64,000 nt of DNA, taken from NCBI RefSeq assembly GCF_000695625.1, contig NZ_JMQI01000062.1, positions 124,001 to 188,000 of the forward strand. The letters run 5' to 3'. Under the pieces are notes generated by a model that was not told the DNA's origin, made no database searches, and saw only the letters and a program-made list of their open reading frames with translations. Positions 33,055 to 41,951 of this stretch are shown in pieces. Within the stretch, counting starts at the first letter, position 1. Every line of letters starts with the position of its first letter. The DNA comes from Amycolatopsis rifamycinica (lineage in GTDB: Bacteria > Actinomycetota > Actinomycetes > Mycobacteriales > Pseudonocardiaceae). Position numbers and translations under genes: made by a program.

Positions 33055-35211
33055 TCACCGCGGCTGCGTCGGCGGCGTGGTGCCGCTCCGTTCGTCGCCG
33101 TAGCTCAGCCAGGTCCCGATCGGCGCGCGCTGCCCGACACCCGGACGGCCGTAGTCGCACACACCGCCGGGGAACGCCGCCCGCAGCCGCTTCCGGTCCG
33201 CCACCGTGAAGGCGACCGGGTAGTCGCCGAAGTCCAGCGGCTTCAGCCGGCACTTCAGCACGTCGAGGGCCAAGCTCTCCCCCGCGACCATCCGCGTGTT
33301 GGCCGCCACCGGGTACAGCGCGCCGCACCGGCCGCTCGCCGGGTAGGTCAGCGGCTCGGTGATCCGCGACGCGGCGGAGAGGTAGCAACCGTCGCCGAGA
33401 TCGCCCGGCCGGTTCGCCAGCACCTTCTGCGGCCGGCTCCGGTGCGAGCGGTCGGCGTCGATCGCGGTCAGCCAGCGGTCCATCGCGTCCAGCTCGTAGA
33501 CACCGGCGGCCGCCGCTTCGGCCGCGGTGGCGTGGTTTTCGATGATGACCTGGTTGCCCGCGGTGCCGTTGGCCCGCAGCAGCCGTTGCCGCATCACGTA
33601 GGACCACTCCGTGGTGTGGATGTCGTTGCCGAACCCGGCGAGATCCAGATCGGTGCGCTGGTCGATGATCGGCGTCTCCCGCAACCCCTGCGAGCCGGAG
33701 TTCACGAGGTCGTCGGCGTACACCGCGTCGAGCGCCTTCGGATCGGCCGCGATCCGCTCCGCCACCGGCGTTCCCGTGTGGTCGAGGCCGCCGATGCCGG
33801 CGTTGAGGTCCACGAACTGCGCGGCGGTGATCGTCCCGGCCTTCAGCGCGTTCAGGCCGTACTGCACCCCGGTGGTGTCCAGCGGACTGCGCACGAATCC
33901 CGTCTTCGGGTCCCGCCCGAGCTGATTGACCAGCTGCTCGTTCGAGTTGCACTTCACCCCGCGCGGGTTGGTGACCGGATCCCACCGCGCCGAGACCGGG
34001 ATGGCCGCGTTGCAGCTGCCGGTCGCGGTGGCACGGCTGGCGAAGGTCTTGTCCCAGGAGACGCAAGTGTCGTAGCTGGCGAAGCCCGCGACGGCCTGCT
34101 TCTGCGCCGCGGTGAACGACGCGCCCGGCCCGGCGAAGTACCGCTCCAGCAAGCGGCAGTCCGACACCGGACCGCCCGTGCTCAGCGGATCCGGGAACGA
34201 GACGCCGGGGATGATGCCGTCGACGATGCCGGGGTAGTTCTCCGCGATGTCGTACTGCTGGATCGCCCCGCCCGACCCACCCCAGCCGATGGTGTGGGCG
34301 ACCGGGCCGTAGGTCTCGACGAAGTGCTCCTTGACCATCATCGCCGCTTCGGCCGAGATGATCGGGCCGCAGTTGGTGTCGAGCACGTTCAGGGTCGACG
34401 ACGCGACCGCGTAGCCCCGGGCCAGGAACAGGTCGTTGACGACCCCGCCGGTCGAGCTGCCCTGGTGGTAGCCCGCGTTGCAGCCACCACCGAAGGTGTA
34501 GACCAGCTTCCCGTTCCAGCCGCCTTCCGGCGCGACGGGCGACGGCGCGCCGTCGTACAGCGCCGCCATCTCGTAGACGGCGCGGTCGATCGTGCCGCGC
34601 TCGACCCGGACCACGTACGGCACCGCGTGCCCGCCGACCGTGGCCGTCGCGAGGTCCGCGGGCCGGGCCGCCGGATCCGCCAGCGGCGCGAACGCCCCGG
34701 CGGTGGTCCGGTACTGGTAGCTCACTTGTGTCGGCGCGCCGCAGAACGGCTGCGCCGCCGCCGGCAGGCCGAACGCCTGGGTCTCGCAGTAGAACGGAAG
34801 CTGCTGCGAGCCGGAGAAGACGGGCCCGGTGATCGGGTGGTTGGTGACGCGCAGGTTCGCCCGCCGGTCCCGCCCGTGTCCGCCGGCCCGGGCGCTCAGG
34901 TCGTTGGCACCGTTGCGCAGGCCGGTCACCAGGCCGAGCAGACTGCCGTCCGGCTGGGCGCGGAAGCCCGGGGTGACGTCGTGGCCGTTGGCCATGACGT
35001 CGACCCGTCCCCCGCTCTGCGGCGAGACCACCCTGACCAGGACCTGTCCCCCGCTGACGAGCGCGGGCCGCGGGTTCGACACCGTCTCGATCGTCAGCTG
35101 CCGGCCTGGCGGAGTGCCGGGAGCGGCCACCGCGGTCGCGGTCCCCAGCAGGAGGACGGGCGCGGTCAGGGCGGCGAGCACGGCGGATGAGCGCACAGCA
35201 CGGTGGGCCAC
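33055..35211 (-). CDS. Secreted DUF6351-type serine hydrolase-like protein
   Basis: A 718-residue exported protein. The signal peptide (VRSSAVLAALTAPVLLLGTATAVA) is followed by an Ig-like N-terminal part (ALVSGGQVLVRVV, NGHDVT), then an alpha/beta-hydrolase-like core with oxyanion region YTFGGGCNAGYHQG and predicted nucleophile Ser in TIGWGGSGGAIQQ, in the setting of DUF6351 proteins. Several Cys pairs are present. GGAG precedes GTG 35211, which begins a good signal peptide; an ATG further upstream is possible. Members of this group resemble polyester or tannin esterases, but the substrate is unknown. Confidence 0.78.
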   Translation of the reverse strand: MAHRAVRSSAVLAALTAPVLLLGTATAVAAPGTPPGRQLTIETVSNPRPALVSGGQVLVRVVSPQSGGRVDVMANGHDVTPGFRAQPDGSLLGLVTGLRNGANDLSARAGGHGRDRRANLRVTNHPITGPVFSGSQQLPFYCETQAFGLPAAAQPFCGAPTQVSYQYRTTAGAFAPLADPAARPADLATATVGGHAVPYVVRVERGTIDRAVYEMAALYDGAPSPVAPEGGWNGKLVYTFGGGCNAGYHQGSSTGGVVNDLFLARGYAVASSTLNVLDTNCGPIISAEAAMMVKEHFVETYGPVAHTIGWGGSGGAIQQYDIAENYPGIVDGIIPGVSFPDPLSTGGPVSDCRLLERYFAGPGASFTAAQKQAVAGFASYDTCVSWDKTFASRATATGSCNAAIPVSARWDPVTNPRGVKCNSNEQLVNQLGRDPKTGFVRSPLDTTGVQYGLNALKAGTITAAQFVDLNAGIGGLDHTGTPVAERIAADPKALDAVYADDLVNSGSQGLRETPIIDQRTDLDLAGFGNDIHTTEWSYVMRQRLLRANGTAGNQVIIENHATAAEAAAAGVYELDAMDRWLTAIDADRSHRSRPQKVLANRPGDLGDGCYLSAASRITEPLTYPASGRCGALYPVAANTRMVAGESLALDVLKCRLKPLDFGDYPVAFTVADRKRLRAAFPGGVCDYGRPGVGQRAPIGTWLSYGDERSGTTPPTQPR

Positions 35212-35342
35212 CAGACACTCCGGTCGTTCGTGGCATCGCCTCGTCGCGACACCGGGCTGCTGCCGGTATAGCACTCGCCGTACGGGCGGAACAACGTTCG
35301 GTGCGCTCGCGTCGGGCAAGGTGATTGGCTAGTTTACCCGGT

Positions 35343-35362
35343 CGTATAGGTCGTTATACAGT
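35343..35362. repeat. 20-bp dyad repeat, copy A
   Basis: CGTATAGGTCGTTATACAGT contains GTATA-N6-TATAC. A second copy with three differences lies at 47107-47126. Copy A sits in the leader of the RHS gene, 12 bases before a strong AAGGAG-GTG pair. An operator or promoter element is likely; a recombination site is the alternative. Confidence 0.6.
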
Positions 35363-35373
35363 TAAGGAGATCG

Positions 35374-35400
35374 GTGAACGACAGTGCCCGGTTCCGCTGA
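35374..35400 (+). CDS. Possible 8-codon leader peptide
   Basis: GTG at 35374 follows AAGGAG (35364-35369) at ideal spacing and encodes VNDSARFR before a TGA. It is out of frame with the RHS gene 119 bases downstream. It may be a translated leader or a chance match. Confidence 0.25.
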   Translation: MNDSARFR

Positions 35401-35518
35401 GCCCGGCCGGGCTCCGGTAACGCCCTCGGCCGCAGCGCTGTACCCGGGAAAGCCGCTCGAACCGCTGTTTGTTAGCTTCGCTGATGATCACCAGGCGGGC
35501 GGAGGGAAAGAGTCGCAC

Positions 35519-38500
35519 GTGAGCAATCCTCTGGTCGCGGAGACGAAGGACTCGACGAAGGCGTACTCGGGGGTGTCGCTGCTGGAGTCGGCGGCCGACC
35601 TGAAGTCCGCCATCGAGAGCGGCGACTGGGCGTCGGTGGCGCTCGGCTCGGTCGGGACGGCGCTCGACGCCTTGTCGATGGCCATGGACCCGTTCGGGGC
35701 GATCCTGGCGGCCGGTGTGGGCTGGCTGATGGAGCACGTCGGGCCGCTCAAGGAGGCGCTCAACGGGCTCACCGGCAACGCCGACGAGATCGCGGCGCAG
35801 GCGGAGACGTGGAAGAACGTCGCCACCGAGCTGGGCAGCGTCGGCGAGGACCTGCTCGGCATGGTCAAGGCGGACACCGTCTCGTGGACGGGGAACGCCG
35901 CCGATACCTACCGTCAGCGCGCGCAGGACACGGTGACGCTGCTCGAAACGGCGCAGAAGGGCTGTGAGGGCGCTTCCAGCGGGGTGAAGACCGCCGGTGA
36001 GGTCGTCGCGGCCGTGCGGGCGCTCGTCCGTGACATCATCGCCGAACTGATCGGGCACCTGATCAGCTGGGCGTTGCAGGTGGTGTTCACCTTGGGCATC
36101 GGCCTGACCTGGGTGGTGCCGCAGGTGATCAACGCGGTCGCGAAGACGGCGTCGAAGATCGCGGACCTGGTCAAGCGGCTGGTCACCGCGCTCAAGGCGC
36201 TGGTCCCGCTGCTCAAGCGCGCGGGCGACCTCTTCTCCGATGCCGCGAAGGCGCTGCGGAACATCAAGCCCGGCAAAGCCGCGCCGCCGCCCAAGCACGC
36301 CGACATCAAGGGCAATCCCAAGGACATCGGCGGCCCCAAGGGCAACGGCTCGCCGGACGCACCCCCGCCGAAGACCGACCCGCCCCCGGCGGGCAAGGGC
36401 GACGACAGCACCACCACCTCCGGGGCGAAAACCGACCCGCCACCCAAGACGGACCCGCCACCCAAGACCGATCCGCCGCCGAAGAGCGACCCGCCTGCCG
36501 ATCCCCCGCCGGTGGCGAAGGCCGATCCGCCGCCCGGCGGAACGCCGAAGGGCGCGCCGGGCGGCGGAGGCAAGCCGAAGAGCGCACCCGATGACGGGCC
36601 GCGGATCAGGGACAACAACCCCAAACCGGACGAGCACACCACGCCGACGAAGGACCGGACCGACTGCGGCGACCCCATCGACGTCGCGACCGGTGCGGTG
36701 ATGGTGGAGCAGGAGGACGTGTCGCTGCCCGGCGCGCTGCCGCTCGTGGTCGCGCGCACGCACCTGTCGTCCTACCGCGCGGGCCGGCGGTTCGGCCCCA
36801 CCTGGGCTTCGACGCTGGACGAACGGCTCGAAGTCGAGCCGGACGGGCTGCACTTGGCCCTGGCCGACGGCACGCTGCTGCGCTACCCGGTTCCGCTCGG
36901 CGTGGAGGCCGTGGTCCCCGAGAGCGGCCCGTACCTGGCGCTGCGCCGGGTCCGCCACGGCTACATCGTCGGGGACCCGCAGTCCGACCGGGTGCGCTAC
37001 TTCGCGGGTCGCCGCGGCGACACCACGCTGCCGCTGCGCGCGGTCGTGGACGGGGCGAAGAACCGGATCGTGCTGCGCTACCGCGACGGGATGCCGGTGG
37101 CGATCGAGCACTCCGGTGGGTACCGCGTCGAGATCGACAGCGCCGACGGCCTGGTCACCGCGTTGCGCGCAGCGGGGTCACCGGTCCCCCTGGCGGAGTA
37201 CCGCTACGACTCCGCGCGCCGGCTGGTCGAGGTCGTCGACGCGGTCGGCACCCCGCAGAAGTTCACCTACGACGCCGACGGCAGGCTCGTCCGCTGGGAG
37301 GACGTCAACGGCCGCTGGTACAGCTACGGCTACGACGCCCAGGGACGCTGCGTGCGCGCCCAGGGCACCGGCGGCTACCTGAACACGACACTGGCCTATC
37401 AGCCCGGCGTGACCACGGTCACCGACTCGCTCGGCGCCGTGACCCGCTACCGGCTCGACGAGCGGATGCGGGTGATCGGGCGGACCGACCCGCTCGGGAA
37501 CACCACCAGCGCCGAACGCGACCGCTTCGGGCGCGTGGTCGCCGAGACCGACGAGCTCGGCCACGTCACGCGCTGGGACCACGACGAGCTCGGCAACCTC
37601 ATCGCGGTGACGCGTCCCGACGGCAGCCGCATGGTCATCGGCTACGACGAGCGGCACCGGCCGGTCGCGGTGACCGGGCCCGACGGCGCCGTGTGGCGCT
37701 ACGAATACGACCGGCGGGGCAGCCTCGCCCGCGTCGTCGACCCGACCGGGGCCGCGACCGCCTACACCTACGACCCCTTCACCGGCACCGTCGACTCGGT
37801 GACCGACGCCCTCGGCGGGGTCACCCGGATCCAGGCCAACGCCGCCGGGCTCCCCCTGCTCGTCACCGAGCCGGACGGCGCCGTGTGGCGCTACGGCTAC
37901 GACGCGCTCGGCCACACCACCAGCGTGACCGACCCGCTGGGGCACACCACCACCCTGGTCAGCGACGCCGCCGGTCACCTCGTGCAGACGCGCGACGCCG
38001 ACGGCGCGGTCGAGCGGTTCACCTCGACCGCACGGGGCAGCTTCGAAGAGCGGACCGATGCCCGCGGTGGCGTCACCCGCATCGACTACGGCCAGTTCGA
38101 CCTGCCGGTCAGCGAGCGCAGCCCCGACGGCGGCACGCTGACCTACGGCTACGACACCGAGCTGCGGCTCACCTCGGTCACCAACGAACGCGGCCTGGTC
38201 TGGCACTACCAGTACGACGCCGCGGGCCGGAAGGTGGGCGAGACCGACTACAACGGGCGCGTCCTGCGCTTCGGTTACGACGCGGCGGGACGGCTCGTGC
38301 ACCGCACCAACGGCGCCGGGCAGACCATCACCCTCGAGCGGGACAGCCTCGGCCGGGTCGTGCGGCGCAGCAGCGCCGACGAAGTCGCCGTCTTCACCTA
38401 CGACGAGGCCGACCGGATGGTGTCCGCGGCCAACGCGCACAGCGAGGTCCGGTACACCTACGACGCGCTCGGCCGCGTGCTGTCCGAGTCGATCAACGGC

Positions 38501-40765
38501 CGGACCGTGGTCAACCGCTACGACCCGCTCGGCCGCCGGGTCAGCCGCCGGACGCCCTCGGGAGCGGAATCGGTCTTCGGCTACGACACCGAGGGACGCC
38601 CGACCGTGCTGAACACCGCCGGGCGCACCCTGCGGTTCGGCTACGACGCCGCGGGCCGCGAGACGGTGCGCCGGCTGCACACCACCGCCGGGCCGGTGGC
38701 GGAGCTGCGCCAGGACTGGTCCCCCACCGGGCAGCTGGCGGCCCAGACGGTGCTGCGCGGCGCGGACACCGTGCAGCGGCGCGAATACGGCTACCTGCCC
38801 GACGGCCACCTCGCTCGCGTCGAGGACCTGATCTCCGGGTCGCGCACGTTCGACGTCGACGCGAGCGGACGGGTCCGTGCCGTGCGCGGCACGCGCTGGC
38901 AGGAGAACTACGACTACGACCTGACCGGTGCCGTCACCGGAGCCGGCTGGTCCGGCGCACCCCAGGCCAGTGGGCCGCGCGCCTACACCGGCACCCTGCT
39001 CACCGCCGCCGGCCCGACTCGCTACCGCCACGACGGGGAAGGACGCGTCATCGCCCGCGAGCGCGGCGGGAACCGCTGGACCTACGAGTGGAGCGCGGAG
39101 AACCGGCTGATCGGCGTCCGCACGCCCGACGGCACGGTGTGGCGTTACCGGTACGACCCGTTCGGCCGGCGCGTCGCCAAGCAGCGCCTGGACGCCACCG
39201 GCGCCGTGGCCGAGCAGGTCGAGTACGCCTGGGACGGGCAGCTGCCCGCCGAGCAGGTCCACAGTGGACCGGGCCGGCCGCCGATCGCCACGGTGTGGGA
39301 CTACGCCCCCGGCGACCGGCTCCCGCTCACCCAGACCGAACGCGTCCTCGGCGCCGGCGGCGGGGAGCGGTTCCACGCGATCGTCTCCGACCTGGTCGGT
39401 GCGCCCGCGGAACTGGTCGACGACACCGGCGCGCTGGCCGGGCACCTGCACACCGCGCTGTGGGGCCCGGTCGTGTCGGCCGGCGGAGCGGCCGGCACGC
39501 CGTTGCGGTTCCCGGGCCAGTACCACGATCCCGAGACCGGGCTGCACTACAACCGGTACCGCTACTACGACCCCGAGACCGGGCGCTACCTCTCCCACGA
39601 CCCGCTCGGCCTGACCCCGGCGCCGGACTCCCTGGCCTACGTCGGCAACCCGACCGCCATGGTCGACCCGCTCGGCCTGGCCCCGCAGCGGACCACGCCC
39701 TGCGCGGCCGCGAACCGGCACAACCCCTACGCCCGAGGATCGGACGGGTCCTCGACGAGCGGCCGCACGTACCCGGAAAGCACCTACGGCGACCGGAACG
39801 CCGAACGCAAGCGCCTCGACGACAAGTACGACTTCAAGATCGACGGCAACAAGACGCACCAGTCCGAACACGCCGGTGGTTACGACATCCTGAGCGACAA
39901 CGGCGGTGTGAAGGGCGCGCGGTCGGACAAGAGCAACAAACCCCTGGAGAACAACGCCTACGCCTACTACGAGGACTTCGCCAACCACCGGTACCACCCC
40001 GGTACCGGCAAGGGCGGGAGCAACCACGAGTCCGGGTTCACCAAGGGCGACGTCCGGGACGCACCCAACACGACGAAGGACGACAACCTCGGGTACGACG
40101 ACCGTCTCGGTTCGTACCGCAACGCGCAGCGCAACGCCATCGAGGCCAACGACCCGAGCACCGCGGTCCAGCTCAACCAGCTCGGCTACGGCCACCAGCA
40201 GGGCTTCCAGAACTCGAACACCATCAAGGCGGGCTACGACCAGCCGCACAGCTTCTCCGACCAGGTCTACCACGGGAACGACAAGAACCACGTCCACCAC
40301 GAAGACCACCCCCTGTACGACAAGGACAAGGCGGACGCGGCGAAGGCCGAACAGGACCGGCGGGACGCCATCAAGGCCGACCCGAACCACCCGGACCGGG
40401 CGGCCTACGACGCCGAGCAGAAGCGGATGGCCATCGCCGACGACTCGTACCACAAGATGATCGACGACATGCGCTCCAGCGGCGAAGGCATGCGGTACAA
40501 CCCGCAATCCGGTCAGGCCGTTCCCACCGGCGGCCACGCGGTGGACGGCTCCGGACACGTCACGACCAAGCCGATCGACAAGTGGGACGCGGCCGAAATG
40601 CACGGCGCACGGGACGCGGCGCGCACGGGCGAATGGCCGGGCTACGGCGGCTTCTACAAGAACCCGACGGTCGACGACTGGGCCGCCCTCGACCGCGGCG
40701 ACCTCGACCCACCGGAGCTCAAGAACATCGACCTCGACGGGGACAAGATGGACGTCGATCCCTGA
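35519..40765 (+). CDS. RHS/YD-repeat polymorphic toxin protein
   Basis: A 1,748-residue protein in the layout of secreted polymorphic toxins. Residues 1-~230 are a helical WXG100/ESX-like N-terminal region (LESAADLKSAIESGDWASVA, later hydrophobic LISWALQVVFTLGIGLTWVV). A Pro/Lys-rich linker (PPKTDPPPK repeats) follows, then a DUF6531 module (GDPIDVATGAV), about 20 YD repeats (YGYDAxGR type) and an RHS core end (RYYDPETGRYLSHDPLGL near residue 1360). The last ~360 residues are a charged Asn/Asp/His/Lys-rich domain of no family I recognise, the presumed toxin. No immunity gene is evident next door. GTG 35519 is preferred because it matches the N-terminus of the second RHS remnant at 53.2 kb. 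Confidence 0.88.
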   Translation: MSNPLVAETKDSTKAYSGVSLLESAADLKSAIESGDWASVALGSVGTALDALSMAMDPFGAILAAGVGWLMEHVGPLKEALNGLTGNADEIAAQAETWKNVATELGSVGEDLLGMVKADTVSWTGNAADTYRQRAQDTVTLLETAQKGCEGASSGVKTAGEVVAAVRALVRDIIAELIGHLISWALQVVFTLGIGLTWVVPQVINAVAKTASKIADLVKRLVTALKALVPLLKRAGDLFSDAAKALRNIKPGKAAPPPKHADIKGNPKDIGGPKGNGSPDAPPPKTDPPPAGKGDDSTTTSGAKTDPPPKTDPPPKTDPPPKSDPPADPPPVAKADPPPGGTPKGAPGGGGKPKSAPDDGPRIRDNNPKPDEHTTPTKDRTDCGDPIDVATGAVMVEQEDVSLPGALPLVVARTHLSSYRAGRRFGPTWASTLDERLEVEPDGLHLALADGTLLRYPVPLGVEAVVPESGPYLALRRVRHGYIVGDPQSDRVRYFAGRRGDTTLPLRAVVDGAKNRIVLRYRDGMPVAIEHSGGYRVEIDSADGLVTALRAAGSPVPLAEYRYDSARRLVEVVDAVGTPQKFTYDADGRLVRWEDVNGRWYSYGYDAQGRCVRAQGTGGYLNTTLAYQPGVTTVTDSLGAVTRYRLDERMRVIGRTDPLGNTTSAERDRFGRVVAETDELGHVTRWDHDELGNLIAVTRPDGSRMVIGYDERHRPVAVTGPDGAVWRYEYDRRGSLARVVDPTGAATAYTYDPFTGTVDSVTDALGGVTRIQANAAGLPLLVTEPDGAVWRYGYDALGHTTSVTDPLGHTTTLVSDAAGHLVQTRDADGAVERFTSTARGSFEERTDARGGVTRIDYGQFDLPVSERSPDGGTLTYGYDTELRLTSVTNERGLVWHYQYDAAGRKVGETDYNGRVLRFGYDAAGRLVHRTNGAGQTITLERDSLGRVVRRSSADEVAVFTYDEADRMVSAANAHSEVRYTYDALGRVLSESINGRTVVNRYDPLGRRVSRRTPSGAESVFGYDTEGRPTVLNTAGRTLRFGYDAAGRETVRRLHTTAGPVAELRQDWSPTGQLAAQTVLRGADTVQRREYGYLPDGHLARVEDLISGSRTFDVDASGRVRAVRGTRWQENYDYDLTGAVTGAGWSGAPQASGPRAYTGTLLTAAGPTRYRHDGEGRVIARERGGNRWTYEWSAENRLIGVRTPDGTVWRYRYDPFGRRVAKQRLDATGAVAEQVEYAWDGQLPAEQVHSGPGRPPIATVWDYAPGDRLPLTQTERVLGAGGGERFHAIVSDLVGAPAELVDDTGALAGHLHTALWGPVVSAGGAAGTPLRFPGQYHDPETGLHYNRYRYYDPETGRYLSHDPLGLTPAPDSLAYVGNPTAMVDPLGLAPQRTTPCAAANRHNPYARGSDGSSTSGRTYPESTYGDRNAERKRLDDKYDFKIDGNKTHQSEHAGGYDILSDNGGVKGARSDKSNKPLENNAYAYYEDFANHRYHPGTGKGGSNHESGFTKGDVRDAPNTTKDDNLGYDDRLGSYRNAQRNAIEANDPSTAVQLNQLGYGHQQGFQNSNTIKAGYDQPHSFSDQVYHGNDKNHVHHEDHPLYDKDKADAAKAEQDRRDAIKADPNHPDRAAYDAEQKRMAIADDSYHKMIDDMRSSGEGMRYNPQSGQAVPTGGHAVDGSGHVTTKPIDKWDAAEMHGARDAARTGEWPGYGGFYKNPTVDDWAALDRGDLDPPELKNIDLDGDKMDVDP

Positions 40766-40840
40766 TCGCCGTTCCCCGGCCATCTTGCCGGAACCGCAAG
40801 ATCCCGTGCTCGCTCGTGCGTGCCCGGCAAGACTGACGGC

Positions 40841-41866
40841 ATGCCGGCAGAAGACCTTTCGACTCACACCTCTCGGTTTTGCCGCTTCGCGCGCACGGCG
40901 GTGACGCTCACGCTCGCTCTCCTGCTCACCACGAGCGTCACCGCCTGCTCCACGTCGGCCACCGTTGCGCCCTACGCCACCCAGACCCGGGACGACCCGG
41001 CTTTTCGAAGCACCTTCCGGCACGAGTTCGCCGACGTCGACGGCGTCCGCATGCACTACGTCGCCGGCGGCAGCGGCACGCCCGTGGTCTTGATCCACGG
41101 CTGGCCGCAGACCTGGTACGGCTGGTGGCCGATCATGCCCGCCCTCGCCGAGCACCACACCGTCTACGCGGTCGACCTTCCCGGCCTGGGTGACGGCACC
41201 GGCTCGCCCACCGGCTACGACAAGGCCACCCTGGCCCGGTACGTCCACACCCTGATCGCCGACCGGCTCAAGCTCCGCACCGCCGCCGTCGTGGGGCACG
41301 ACTTCGGTGCCGCGGTGGCGTTCCAGTACGCCGCCCAGTTCCCCGGCGACACCACCCGGCTCGGCTACCTCGACCTGCCGCTCCCGGGCCCGGCGATCGA
41401 CGCCGCCACCTACCGGACCCTGAGCTGGCACATCGCCTTCCACTCCCAGCGGCGGGTTCCCGAGGCGATCGCCGGTGACGACGTCCGCGAGTACCTGGCC
41501 CTGTTCTACCCGCAGGTCTCGTTCGGCGGAACCGCCTTCGGCGGCACTTCGGACCGCTCCCCGTTCACCGGTGCCGAGATCGACGAGTACACCCGGACCT
41601 ACCGCCGGCCCGAGGTACTGTCGGGCGGCTTCGAGCTCTACCGCGCACTCGACAAGGACGTTCGCGACACGGTGGCTGCGGCACCGGTCCGCGTGCCGGC
41701 CCTGCTCCTGACCGCCCAGGGCCAGCTCGACGCGATCCGGGCGACGGTGACCCCCCGGGTCACCAACATCGTGCGCGCCGTGGACGTACCGCACGCGGGC
41801 CACTGGCTCGTCGAGGAAAACCCCGCGTTCGTCACCGCGGAGCTGGTGCGCTTCCTCGGCGACTGA
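40841..41866 (+). CDS. Lipoprotein alpha/beta hydrolase, epoxide-hydrolase-like
   Basis: A 341-residue protein with a lipoprotein signal: lipobox VTAC with Cys36. The hydrolase core has the oxyanion motif HGWPQTWYGW (His86), predicted nucleophile Asp154 in VGHDFGAAVAF, and a C-terminal His in VPHAGHWLVEENP. Asp at the elbow and the HGWP motif point to epoxide hydrolases or haloalkane dehalogenases, not esterases. It lies 75 bases after the RHS gene, but secretion and fold make an immunity role unlikely. A weak 7-bp hairpin (40782-40802) lies between them. Confidence 0.82.
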   Translation: MPAEDLSTHTSRFCRFARTAVTLTLALLLTTSVTACSTSATVAPYATQTRDDPAFRSTFRHEFADVDGVRMHYVAGGSGTPVVLIHGWPQTWYGWWPIMPALAEHHTVYAVDLPGLGDGTGSPTGYDKATLARYVHTLIADRLKLRTAAVVGHDFGAAVAFQYAAQFPGDTTRLGYLDLPLPGPAIDAATYRTLSWHIAFHSQRRVPEAIAGDDVREYLALFYPQVSFGGTAFGGTSDRSPFTGAEIDEYTRTYRRPEVLSGGFELYRALDKDVRDTVAAAPVRVPALLLTAQGQLDAIRATVTPRVTNIVRAVDVPHAGHWLVEENPAFVTAELVRFLGD

Positions 41867-41951
41867 CCGCACGGGCCGGCCTGACTCACCGGCTCCGGAC
41901 GTGAACCAGCTCATACCGCGCCGCGCTCCCGGCGTGCGGCAGGATCACCCC

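Noticed and set aside
35384..35518. 45-residue N-terminal extension of the RHS protein from GTG 35384
   Set aside because: No ribosome-binding site at the right distance; the later GTG matches the N-terminus of the second RHS-type remnant.
40841..41866. Lipoprotein hydrolase as the immunity gene of the RHS toxin
   Set aside because: It is a complete epoxide-hydrolase-like enzyme with a lipobox; immunity proteins are usually small and cytoplasmic.
37178..41914. A 1,578-residue open frame antisense to the RHS gene
   Set aside because: It mirrors the RHS and hydrolase genes, has Arg/Val/Gly-rich composition without domains, and is a by-product of high GC.
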